Positions 24,485-32,048 of a stretch of 64,000 bases of DNA are shown here, piece by piece. The notes under the pieces are model-generated. The model was given only the letters and a program-made list of their open reading frames with translations. It had not been told where the DNA came from and ran no database searches. Numbering within the stretch: position 1 is the first letter of the stretch; the number at the start of each line of letters is the position of its first letter. The stretch spans positions 588,213-652,212 of the forward strand of contig NZ_CANMAX010000003.1 in NCBI RefSeq assembly GCF_947495995.1. Direction: 5' to 3'. The stretch is from an uncultured Tenacibaculum sp. (GTDB lineage: Bacteria > Bacteroidota > Bacteroidia > Flavobacteriales > Flavobacteriaceae). The position numbers were made by a program, and so were the translations under genes.

Positions 24485-26062
24485 ATGAATAATAAAGATA
24501 TCGATAATCTATTTAAAGATACAGTATTAGGACATCCAGCAGGATTGTTTGTACTATTCTTTACAGAAATGTGGGAACGTTTTTCTTACTACGGAATGCG
24601 TGCCTTATTTGTTTTATTTTTAATTAGCTCAATTTCTGACGGAGGTTTCGGATGGGCGAAAGCAGATGCATTATCACTCTATGGTACTTATACCATGGGA
24701 GTATATTTAACACCTGTATTTGGTGGTTTAATAGCTGATAAGTTATTAGGATACAGATGGGCCGTTATATTAGGAGCTTTAATTATGACTATTGGTCATG
24801 CAGCAATGGCTGTAGAAACACCATTGTTCTTTTATATAGGTATTGGATGTTTAATGGTTGGAAATGGTTTATTTAAGCCAAATATGACATCTATTGTTTC
24901 TTACATGTATAAAAATCATGAAGAGAAAAAAGATGGAGCTTATTCAATCTTTTACATGGGAGTTAATGCAGGAGCATTTTTAGGTATTATGTTATGTGGA
25001 TATATCGGAGAAAATTATTCATGGTCATGGGGATTTGGTTTAGCTGGTATCTTCATGTTTATTGGTATGTTACAATTTTATTTTACTCAAAATATTTTTG
25101 GAGATATAGGATTGTCGCCTAAAAAAATGAAAGAACTAAACTTAGATGCTATCGGTAAAGATGGTGATCAAGATTTTGTTGAAGAGCCAGCTGATGAAGA
25201 AGTTTCTTCTAAAGTAGTTATTGATAGATTAATTGCTGTTGGTGTATTCTGTATTTTTACTGTATTCTTCTGGGCTGCTTTTGAGCAAGCTGGAGGATCA
25301 ATGACAATTTTCGCTGAAGAATATACGCAAAGAAATTTAACAGGTATTTACGGTACAGTGTTTAAGTATGTAGATGCTTTACTTACAATTTTACCTTTAG
25401 GAATTATAACTTATGTACTGTATCTTTTATTTAAAAAGACGTTTGCAAAATTTGCTATAGGTAATATAATTTTATCACTAAGTTTTATTGTGATTTGGGG
25501 AATAGTGGGGTGGAAAATTAGTGTAGATTTCGCTAAAGAAAGTGTTGAAGTACCAGCAACTTGGTTTGGTATTTTAAACTCTTTATTTATTATTACACTA
25601 GCTCCATTGTTTTCAAAATGGTGGGAGAGTAAGTATAATCTTTCTGGAACTATGAAATATGGATTAGGACTTTTATTATTAGGTCTTGGCTTTGGTTTCT
25701 TAGCAATGGGATCTCAAGGAATAGTAGCTGGTGAGCCAATAGTTAAGGTAAGTATGTTTTGGTTAATTGCCGCTTATCTGTTCCATACAATGGGAGAGTT
25801 ATGTATTTCGCCAGTAAGTTTATCTTACATTAGTAAGTTAGTACCAGCAAAATGGATTGGATTCATGTTTGGAGTTTATTATTTATTCATAGCTATGGGT
25901 AATAAATTAGCAGGTACAGTTGGTAGTTATATTGAAGAAATAGAAAAAGCTTATTCAATTTCAGGATTTTTCTTAATCTTCACTGCAATTCCAATTATTG
26001 CAGGATTAATTATTGCAGGATTAAGTCCTTTAATGAGAAAATTAATGCACGGAGTTAAGTAA
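24485..26062 (+). CDS. POT-family peptide transporter (second copy)
   Basis: This 525-aa proton-coupled peptide importer is a diverged paralogue of the gene before it. Motifs are EMWERFSYYG, GGLIADKLLGYRW and FYMGVNAGA. A charged cytoplasmic loop of about 40 residues between helices 6 and 7 (around 205-240) is longer than in the first copy. It is the last gene of the unit; an 11-bp hairpin with T run follows 27 nt after the stop. Confidence 0.93.
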   Translation: MNNKDIDNLFKDTVLGHPAGLFVLFFTEMWERFSYYGMRALFVLFLISSISDGGFGWAKADALSLYGTYTMGVYLTPVFGGLIADKLLGYRWAVILGALIMTIGHAAMAVETPLFFYIGIGCLMVGNGLFKPNMTSIVSYMYKNHEEKKDGAYSIFYMGVNAGAFLGIMLCGYIGENYSWSWGFGLAGIFMFIGMLQFYFTQNIFGDIGLSPKKMKELNLDAIGKDGDQDFVEEPADEEVSSKVVIDRLIAVGVFCIFTVFFWAAFEQAGGSMTIFAEEYTQRNLTGIYGTVFKYVDALLTILPLGIITYVLYLLFKKTFAKFAIGNIILSLSFIVIWGIVGWKISVDFAKESVEVPATWFGILNSLFIITLAPLFSKWWESKYNLSGTMKYGLGLLLLGLGFGFLAMGSQGIVAGEPIVKVSMFWLIAAYLFHTMGELCISPVSLSYISKLVPAKWIGFMFGVYYLFIAMGNKLAGTVGSYIEEIEKAYSISGFFLIFTAIPIIAGLIIAGLSPLMRKLMHGVK

Positions 26063-26089
26063 TAGAATTTACTCGAACAGAATAAATTG

Positions 26090-26121
26090 AACCTACCAAG
26101 AGAAACTTGGTAGGTTTTTTT
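26090..26121 (+). terminator. Terminator after the DPP-IV/POT operon
   Basis: AACCTACCAAG (26090-26100) pairs with CTTGGTAGGTT (26106-26116), 11 bp perfect, 5-nt loop, then TTTTT. Confidence 0.85.
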
Positions 26122-26122
26122 G

Positions 26123-26130
26123 TAAATTTG
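26123..26130 (+). promoter_or_regulatory. -7 box of the thioredoxin-fold gene
   Basis: TAAATTTG fits TAnnTTTG, 25 nt before the start codon. Confidence 0.5.
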
Positions 26131-26155
26131 GAATACTTATTGAGACATATAGAGT

Positions 26156-26671
26156 ATGAAAAATATTTTTTTAGTGGCTGTTTTTGTTGTATCGGCATTC
26201 ACAGCTAAAGCGCAAGAAGTAAATTGGATGTCTTTTGAAAAGGCATTAGAGTTGAATAAAACTACCCCAAAACCTATTTTAGTCGACTTATATACAGATT
26301 GGTGCGGATGGTGTAAACGAATGGACGCTACAACGTATAAAAATGAAGTAATCGTTAAGTTTATTAATGATAACTATTACGCTGTTAAAATGGACGGTGA
26401 AGGTAAAGATGATATTACTTTTAAAGGTCAAACATTTAAGTTTGTTCAACAAGGAAAAAGTAAATATCATGAATTAGCTGCTGCTATTATGAAGGGTAAA
26501 ATGAGTTATCCTTCTACTGCATTTTTTAATCAAGATCAGCAATTAATTCAAACTGTACCTGGTTATTTAGAAAAGAATCAATTCGAAAAAATATTGGCTT
26601 ATTTCAGTGGTGAAGCATATAAGAGTACGCCTTGGAAAGACTTTGAGAAAAATTTCAAAAGTTCTTTATAA
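26156..26671 (+). CDS. Exported thioredoxin-fold protein
   Basis: This 171-aa periplasmic or exported protein has a signal peptide (MKNIFLVAVFVVSAFTAKAQ) and a thioredoxin-like fold with the CxxC site WCGWCKRM near residues 50-53. The stretch PILVDLYTDWCGWCK and the MSYPSTAFFN cis-Pro region match thioredoxin/DUF255-like disulfide reductases of Bacteroidota. A TAAATTTG box (26123-26130) lies upstream, just after the preceding terminator. The redox partner is unknown. It converges with comEC with only 5 nt between stops. Confidence 0.85.
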   Translation: MKNIFLVAVFVVSAFTAKAQEVNWMSFEKALELNKTTPKPILVDLYTDWCGWCKRMDATTYKNEVIVKFINDNYYAVKMDGEGKDDITFKGQTFKFVQQGKSKYHELAAAIMKGKMSYPSTAFFNQDQQLIQTVPGYLEKNQFEKILAYFSGEAYKSTPWKDFEKNFKSSL

Positions 26672-26676
26672 AGAAA

Positions 26677-28698
26677 TTACTCTTTCAAAATATAAGCACC
26701 ATCCTCATACGTAGTATGAAATGGTGTTTTTTCTTTTTTACATATTTCTTTCCAATGTTTAATATAACTTTTATAATTAGTTCCATCTGCAACTATTTGA
26801 ATCGGATTTAAATCTCTAATAAGCCTGCTCAAATTAATTTTTGGAGCATGTTTTAAAAGTATTATAAGCTTCCCATTTCTCTTTTCTGAATAAATACCTA
26901 AGCTATCAATTACCAATACCTCATGTCTTGATAATTTAAAATAATCTTTACTAGGTGTTATTTCACAACGATTTATTTTTTCATTAGATAAATACGATTG
27001 TAAAAATTTTGTTTTATAAATGTCTTTTTGGTTTAAATTACTCATTAAAAGTAATTCTGTTTTATTTCTAAAAGCAGTTATAGAGTTTTTTGCTTTATGA
27101 AAAACAATGAATTCTTTTCGGGTATTTGTTTCATACTTTTGATACATATAAGTCGCTTGAATTGAAAGAACACCCGCCAATAAAATAAATATATATTTTA
27201 CTTTTAGTTTATTGAATATTACTATAGAAATTAGAATTAACATATACCATAAAATCATATTAATAAATGGCATATTGAGATTTGTAAGTACAAACTGCTC
27301 GTAAGAAGAAACCCAATTTACAATTGAATTCATTATTGAAATTATTCCACCATAGCATTTAACAAACAAAGAAGGTAAATAATTAATATAAGCTAGCATA
27401 AGTATTAGAAAACCAAATCCTAGAATGATACTCAGAAAAGGAATGATAATAAGATTTGCAATTAGAAATAAGCCAGGTATTTGATGAAAGTAATATAAAC
27501 TAATTGGAAGTGTACCAATTTGTGCGGCTACAGATACTGTAGTCAATTCCCAAAACTTTCTTGTGATTTTAAACTTTGGATTCCAAATTTTAAAAAGGAG
27601 AGGTTGTATCCAAATAATACCAAATACAGCTAAATAACTCAATTGAAATCCAATACTAAATAAGAGAAGAGGTTGTATTAGTAAAATGAATATCATGGAA
27701 CTTACAAGAGAAAATTCAATGGGTTGTTTTACTTGACGAATACTTCCAATAACTACAAAAGTAAACATTGTTGTAGCTCTCACTACAGATGGAGATAAAC
27801 CTGTGATAAAGGCAAAAATCCACAATAACAATACGATAATCATGCCTCGTATTAGTTTACCTTTTTTGAAAAATAATAGCCATTGTAAAACAAAGTTTAG
27901 TAAGTAAAGTATTATACCGATATGAAGACCAGAAATAGCTAAAATATGTATCGCTCCAGCTTTTGTATAACTTTCTTTTAAAGTGTTCGATACTTCTCTA
28001 CGTTGACCTAATAATAGTGCATTCATTATAGAACGTTGCTCTTTTGTAAATGAATGTTTCTGAAGCTTACTTTCTATTCTATTCCGTATTTGTGAAGCGG
28101 TTTCTAACAGTGAAAAATAGCTAGACTGATCGGTTATTGTATAGTTATTATTAATGAATACCTGATGAAATATTCCTTTTTGTTTTAAGTATGCTTTGTA
28201 ATTAAATTCATGTGGATTCTTTGGTGGTTTTATAGTTATTAACTTTGCCTTAGGAACGATTAAAGTTTTATAAAGAATAGAATCTTTGTTCTTCTTCAAA
28301 TTTAGATTTACGATAATATCTCCATTAGCAATTGTATTATTTACTTGAATTATTTCTCCAATGAATCTATGATTATATAAGTTTGATTTTAATTGCTCTT
28401 TAATCCGTATTACAATCGAGGATTCATTGAATTTTTGATTCGTGTAATGTTTATCATAAAGTTTTGGATTATTAACATACGCAGCGAAATTTCCAATTAG
28501 AAAAAATCCTAAACTAAAAAGTAAAATAAATTTTATTGAACTCCTTCTTAAAAGGAAAATAAAAAAGAAGCATATCCATAAACCACCAAGTGATATTAGA
28601 ATACGAATATCAAATATTGTATACGTGTATTGTGTGTAAATACCAAGTACAATACATAGCAATATGTACGTAGGTAAATACCTAAGTAAATTTTTCAT
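26677..28698 (-). CDS. comEC: ComEC/Rec2-type competence membrane protein
   Basis: This 673-aa inner-membrane protein has a DUF4131 N-terminal region (about 1-180) and a Competence domain (about 220-500) with the family signature HILAISGLHIGIILYLL. In natural transformation ComEC forms the DNA uptake channel. The C-terminal 150 residues lie where other ComEC proteins carry a metallo-beta-lactamase domain. Here I see no HxHxDH motif, only a short degenerate tail, so this is the short form without the nuclease-like part. It is a single gene without other competence genes around it. Confidence 0.88.
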   Translation of the reverse strand: MKNLLRYLPTYILLCIVLGIYTQYTYTIFDIRILISLGGLWICFFFIFLLRRSSIKFILLFSLGFFLIGNFAAYVNNPKLYDKHYTNQKFNESSIVIRIKEQLKSNLYNHRFIGEIIQVNNTIANGDIIVNLNLKKNKDSILYKTLIVPKAKLITIKPPKNPHEFNYKAYLKQKGIFHQVFINNNYTITDQSSYFSLLETASQIRNRIESKLQKHSFTKEQRSIMNALLLGQRREVSNTLKESYTKAGAIHILAISGLHIGIILYLLNFVLQWLLFFKKGKLIRGMIIVLLLWIFAFITGLSPSVVRATTMFTFVVIGSIRQVKQPIEFSLVSSMIFILLIQPLLLFSIGFQLSYLAVFGIIWIQPLLFKIWNPKFKITRKFWELTTVSVAAQIGTLPISLYYFHQIPGLFLIANLIIIPFLSIILGFGFLILMLAYINYLPSLFVKCYGGIISIMNSIVNWVSSYEQFVLTNLNMPFINMILWYMLILISIVIFNKLKVKYIFILLAGVLSIQATYMYQKYETNTRKEFIVFHKAKNSITAFRNKTELLLMSNLNQKDIYKTKFLQSYLSNEKINRCEITPSKDYFKLSRHEVLVIDSLGIYSEKRNGKLIILLKHAPKINLSRLIRDLNPIQIVADGTNYKSYIKHWKEICKKEKTPFHTTYEDGAYILKE

Positions 28699-28875
28699 AG
28701 CGATGTAAATATATAAAAAATGTGAGAAACGTACTTAAAAAGTATTGTTTTGAAATTTCTTAATCATATTAAATTCTAGTAGGTAAATGTGTCGTTATTT
28801 ACAATTTTGTAGGTCTAAATTTTAATTAAAAACATTTTTATTGTCTGTTTTTTAATGATTTATTAAAATTAATTG

Positions 28876-28883
28876 TATTTTTG
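28876..28883 (+). promoter_or_regulatory. -7 box of the alginate lyase gene
   Basis: TATTTTTG fits TAnnTTTG. The first operator copy (28882-28891) overlaps its end, so a protein bound there would block transcription. Confidence 0.6.
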
Positions 28884-28917
28884 GTAAACCAGATTGGTTT
28901 TCCAGTTTGGTTCACCA
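28882..28917. promoter_or_regulatory. Triple tandem TGGT-N2-ACCA operator
   Basis: Three decamers stand in a row: TGGTAAACCA (28882-28891), TGGTTTTCCA (28895-28904) and TGGTTCACCA (28908-28917). They are spaced exactly 13 bp centre to centre and separated by 3-nt spacers. The outer two are perfect TGGT-N2-ACCA palindromes. The form resembles operators of FadR-type GntR regulators, which control alginate genes in other Flavobacteriia; the regulator is not in the window. Confidence 0.7.
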
Positions 28918-28948
28918 ACAAATCAAAAACCCCTTAATAAAAAAAATA

Positions 28949-30673
28949 ATGATTAACACAATTTTGAAACAAAAGACAAACATTAGAATTTATACACTAT
29001 TAGCGTCTTTAGCATTATTATCATGTTCAGATAATGAATTAACCACAAACGAAGAACAATTAAATGATCAAATCTCAACTTCAGCGCTAAAAAGTAGAGT
29101 CGTAGATGCAAGTCAAATTACTGTATCAGCAAATGGAGACGATGGTAATATTCCTGAAAATACAATAGACGGAAATCTAAATACAAGATGGTCCTCTAAA
29201 GGAAGAACGGGGAAATATATTACTTATGATTTAGGAGAAATCAAAAGAATAGATGCAGTTCGTATAGCATGGTACAAAGGAAGTGAACGAAAAACATATT
29301 TTCAAGTTGCTGTAGGAAATACAACATCTTCTTTTAATACAGTTTTGAATAAAAAAACAACCGGATCTTCAGGTAGTACTAATAATTTAGAATTTTATGA
29401 ATTGCCAGATACAGACGGGAGATTGCTAAGAATTAGAGGTTTTGGAAACTCAAGTAATGATTGGAATAGTATTACAGAGGTAGAGATTATCACCACAGGT
29501 TCTGATGGAGTTACAACAGCAGTAAAAGTTCCAGCAAGAATTCAAGCAGAAGATTTTACTGCTCAAAGTGGAACAAGAACAGAAAATACTCAAGACAGTG
29601 GCGGAGGTGTAAATGTAAGTTATATTGATACTAACGATTACTTAGAATATGAAATAGATGTTCCTGAAACGAAAGATTACAATTTTGAATTTAGAGTAGC
29701 TTCATTAAATAAAACAATAAAATTTGATGTTTTAAGTAACGGAAATCGATTGGCTAGTGTTAGTAAAGAAACTACTTCTGGTTGGCAAAATTGGATTACA
29801 ACTAAAAAAACAATCCGATTAAATCAAGGTAAACAAACATTACGACTATTAGCTACCGATGGAGGCTGGAATATTAATTGGTTAGAAGTTAAAGAAAGTC
29901 AAGGTACAACAGATCCAGATACAAATCCTGGGAATGGTTCTCCAGCTGCTGTTTTAGGCGGATTAAAGAACTGGAAGTTGAATGGGTATTCAGGGACATT
30001 AAGTTTAGGAGCTTCAAATAACGGTTTAACTTATGTGGATAAAACTCCAAATCTAGCAACGTTTAGTAATCCAGAGTGGTTTTATACTGATGGAACTTGG
30101 ACCTATTTTAAAGCTTATCCAGGAAATCCGACTTCTAGTGGTTCTGGTAACCCAAGATCTGAGTTAAGAGAATTAACAGCTAATGGAAATGATAATATTT
30201 ACTGGGACGGAACAACTAGTAGAGAGCACAGAATGATCTGGAAAGTAAAAGTAGATCGTTTACCTCAATCTGGAAAAGTGTGTTTCGGACAAATACATGA
30301 TAAAACAGATAAGTTTGATGATGTAATACGTGTGCAATGTCAAGGAGATCCTTTTCAAACTTCTGGAGAGATTACACTTAGAATTAATGGTTATGTAACA
30401 GAAGTGTTAGAAGGTGGAGGAAAATCTGTTGGAACTATAAGAATGGGAGAAGAGCTATACTACGAACTTACATATCAAAACAGTATTGTAAAATTATATG
30501 AACTAAATAGTAGCGGAAATAGAGTAAAAACTATTTATACATCTAAAAAAGCATCAGCAAAAGAAAATTATTTTAAAGCAGGTTGTTATTTACAATCAGT
30601 AAAAGGTAAAAAAGCTCAAGGATCTAAAGATTTCGGTTTAGTAGGAATAAAAGAATTAAAAGTTTTCCATTAA
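28949..30673 (+). CDS. Alginate lyase lipoprotein (F5/8-type C, CBM6, PL7)
   Basis: This 574-aa surface lipoprotein cuts alginate by beta-elimination. It has a lipobox (LALLSC, Cys26), an F5/8 type C/CBM32-like domain (about 45-170, TIDGNLNTRWSS), a CBM6 domain (about 180-315, IQAEDF to NINWLEV), a Gly/Asp/Pro linker (320-332) and a PL7 domain (335-574). PL7 residues are visible: RSELREL from Arg403, QIH at 448-450 and YFKAGCYLQ from Tyr541. The QIH form is usually linked to G-containing substrate. The start ATG at 28949 is chosen over an upstream GTG at 28907 that lies inside the operator. It stands alone, without SusC/D genes. Confidence 0.93.
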   Translation: MINTILKQKTNIRIYTLLASLALLSCSDNELTTNEEQLNDQISTSALKSRVVDASQITVSANGDDGNIPENTIDGNLNTRWSSKGRTGKYITYDLGEIKRIDAVRIAWYKGSERKTYFQVAVGNTTSSFNTVLNKKTTGSSGSTNNLEFYELPDTDGRLLRIRGFGNSSNDWNSITEVEIITTGSDGVTTAVKVPARIQAEDFTAQSGTRTENTQDSGGGVNVSYIDTNDYLEYEIDVPETKDYNFEFRVASLNKTIKFDVLSNGNRLASVSKETTSGWQNWITTKKTIRLNQGKQTLRLLATDGGWNINWLEVKESQGTTDPDTNPGNGSPAAVLGGLKNWKLNGYSGTLSLGASNNGLTYVDKTPNLATFSNPEWFYTDGTWTYFKAYPGNPTSSGSGNPRSELRELTANGNDNIYWDGTTSREHRMIWKVKVDRLPQSGKVCFGQIHDKTDKFDDVIRVQCQGDPFQTSGEITLRINGYVTEVLEGGGKSVGTIRMGEELYYELTYQNSIVKLYELNSSGNRVKTIYTSKKASAKENYFKAGCYLQSVKGKKAQGSKDFGLVGIKELKVFH

Positions 30674-30695
30674 GCGATTTTGAATTATTGTGTAC

Positions 30696-30727
30696 ATAGA
30701 GCTATTGCAATTTGTCAATAGCTCTAT
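30696..30727 (+). terminator. Hairpin after the alginate lyase gene
   Basis: ATAGAGCTATTG (30696-30707) pairs with CAATAGCTCTAT (30716-30727), 12 bp perfect, followed by TGTTTTG. It is the first of two hairpins in this gap. Confidence 0.6.
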
Positions 30728-30739
30728 TGTTTTGAACTA

Positions 30740-30772
30740 AAAAGACCAATCCTTTATAAGAATTGGTCTTTT
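30740..30772. terminator. Bidirectional terminator between alginate lyase and TonB-C genes
   Basis: AAAAGACCAAT (30740-30750) pairs with ATTGGTCTTTT (30762-30772), with A run before and T run after, so it can stop transcripts from both sides. Confidence 0.75.
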
Positions 30773-30795
30773 ACAATGTTATGATATTTTTAAAG

Positions 30796-31872
30796 TTAAT
30801 TCAAGAAAAACTCAATAGGGAACTCATATTTAGCATCTACTTTTTTTCCGTCTTTTAATCCTGGTTTTAATTTAGGAAGTTTTTCAATCAATCTCTTAGC
30901 AGCTTTTTCTAAAATAGCTCCGTCTTTAGGTCCTTTAGCTCTTAAGTTAACAATTTCACCTTTAGTACTAATTACAAAAGAAACATAAACTATACCTTCA
31001 ATATTATTGTCAATAGCATCTGTAGGATATGCAAAGTTTGCCACAACATGTTTCTTTAATTCAGTAGCAAAACAATCAAATGCATTACCAGATTCAGAAG
31101 AACAATTTTTAAATGTCGGAACTTTTTCAAGCTCATCAAAAGCATACACTTTATCAAGTTCAACATTCTTTACTTCTTTTCTAATATTACTTCTTTTAAC
31201 ACCTGGAATGTTAAACTTCATTTTTAAGCTGTATTGAACGTTTACCTTAACTCCACTTTGTTTACCAGGAATAAACCTTGGTAATTTTTTTACAATTCTA
31301 TTAGCCTCGTCTCTTAATTCTTCTCCTTTATATGGGAATAAAGTATTTGTAATTTCTACATTTCCTTCTTTGTTAATAATAAAGTTTACTAAAACTCTAC
31401 CTTGTATTCTCTTACGATACGAATTTTTAGGATATACTAAGTTATCGCTAACATGTTTATTAATTTGTGAACTAAAACATTTATTTTGTTTAGCTATGGC
31501 AACGTCTTCACAAGAGTCAAATAAAGGAATTTCGTCAACTTTAAAGAAAGAAATTACACCGCGTTCATCAACACCTTCAATATTCAAACTGTTTACGATC
31601 TGAGTATTCTTCTTTACGTTTGAAATTTTCTTAGAGAAATTACTATTTATTCCTTTAACTAAATCTTTTTTTCTCTTCACTCTTCGTCTTGAAGAAACTT
31701 GAAAAGAAACTTTCTTATTTTTCTTATCCTTACCATTATTTTTTTCAATAGTACATTTCGTAATACTATTTAAATCTAAAGTAGGTTCGTCTTCAGAAGT
31801 GTAACAAGTATTTGAATTTTGAGCAAAAATAGTCGTAGTAAGTAATACTAATAAGGGGAAAATAGTCTTCAA
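30796..31872 (-). CDS. Exported protein with two TonB C-terminal-like domains
   Basis: This 358-aa protein has a signal peptide (MKTIFPLLVLLTTTIFAQ) and two copies of a TonB-C-like domain (roughly residues 110-225 and 250-358), each with the pattern F-x-x-C-x(8-10)-CF and a VSFVIS/VNFIIN strand followed by a LPKLKPG or LPRFIPG end. It lacks the N-terminal membrane anchor and proline-rich spanner of true TonB, so an energy transducer role is doubtful. The frame is open to 31905, but a TATTTTTG box covers 31910-31903. The TTG at 31872-31870 is the likely start. The leader contains CTTAAATCCCCTAAA. Confidence 0.8.
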   Translation of the reverse strand: MKTIFPLLVLLTTTIFAQNSNTCYTSEDEPTLDLNSITKCTIEKNNGKDKKNKKVSFQVSSRRRVKRKKDLVKGINSNFSKKISNVKKNTQIVNSLNIEGVDERGVISFFKVDEIPLFDSCEDVAIAKQNKCFSSQINKHVSDNLVYPKNSYRKRIQGRVLVNFIINKEGNVEITNTLFPYKGEELRDEANRIVKKLPRFIPGKQSGVKVNVQYSLKMKFNIPGVKRSNIRKEVKNVELDKVYAFDELEKVPTFKNCSSESGNAFDCFATELKKHVVANFAYPTDAIDNNIEGIVYVSFVISTKGEIVNLRAKGPKDGAILEKAAKRLIEKLPKLKPGLKDGKKVDAKYEFPIEFFLN

Positions 31873-31882
31873 AATATTTCTA

Positions 31883-31897
31883 TTTAGGGGATTTAAG
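31883..31897 (-). repeat. 15-nt leader motif shared with the 38-aa ORF (second copy)
   Basis: TTTAGGGGATTTAAG on the plus strand (CTTAAATCCCCTAAA in the mRNA) occurs here and at 1201-1215, both times between the -7 box and the start codon of a minus-strand gene. Confidence 0.6.
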
Positions 31898-31902
31898 GGC
31901 GG

Positions 31903-31910
31903 CAAAAATA
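31903..31910 (-). promoter_or_regulatory. -7 box of the double TonB-C gene
   Basis: TATTTTTG on the minus strand fits TAnnTTTG and overlaps the upstream TTG codon of the open frame. This rules that codon out as a start. Confidence 0.5.
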
Positions 31911-31995
31911 TGATTTTTAAAATACCTAAATGTTCATAGTGAAGTAATTAATGATTTTTTAAAGGATTTTAAGTTAAGTTAATGTTTATTTAAAC

Positions 31996-32028
31996 AAAAA
32001 AACAGCCCTTTTTTGGACTGTTTTTTGT
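31996..32028. terminator. Terminator after lysS
   Basis: Arms 31996-32008 (AAAACAGCC part) and 32015-32026 (GGACTGTTTTTT) pair with one mismatch; A and T runs flank both sides. It lies about 20 nt past the lysS stop. Confidence 0.7.
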
Positions 32029-32048
32029 ATATGTATATTGAATGTGTC

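Noticed and set aside
28699..28875. Possible small gene or RNA between comEC and the alginate lyase operator
   Set aside because: No ORF of note, no stem-loop and no full promoter were found; it reads as a plain AT-rich divergent spacer.
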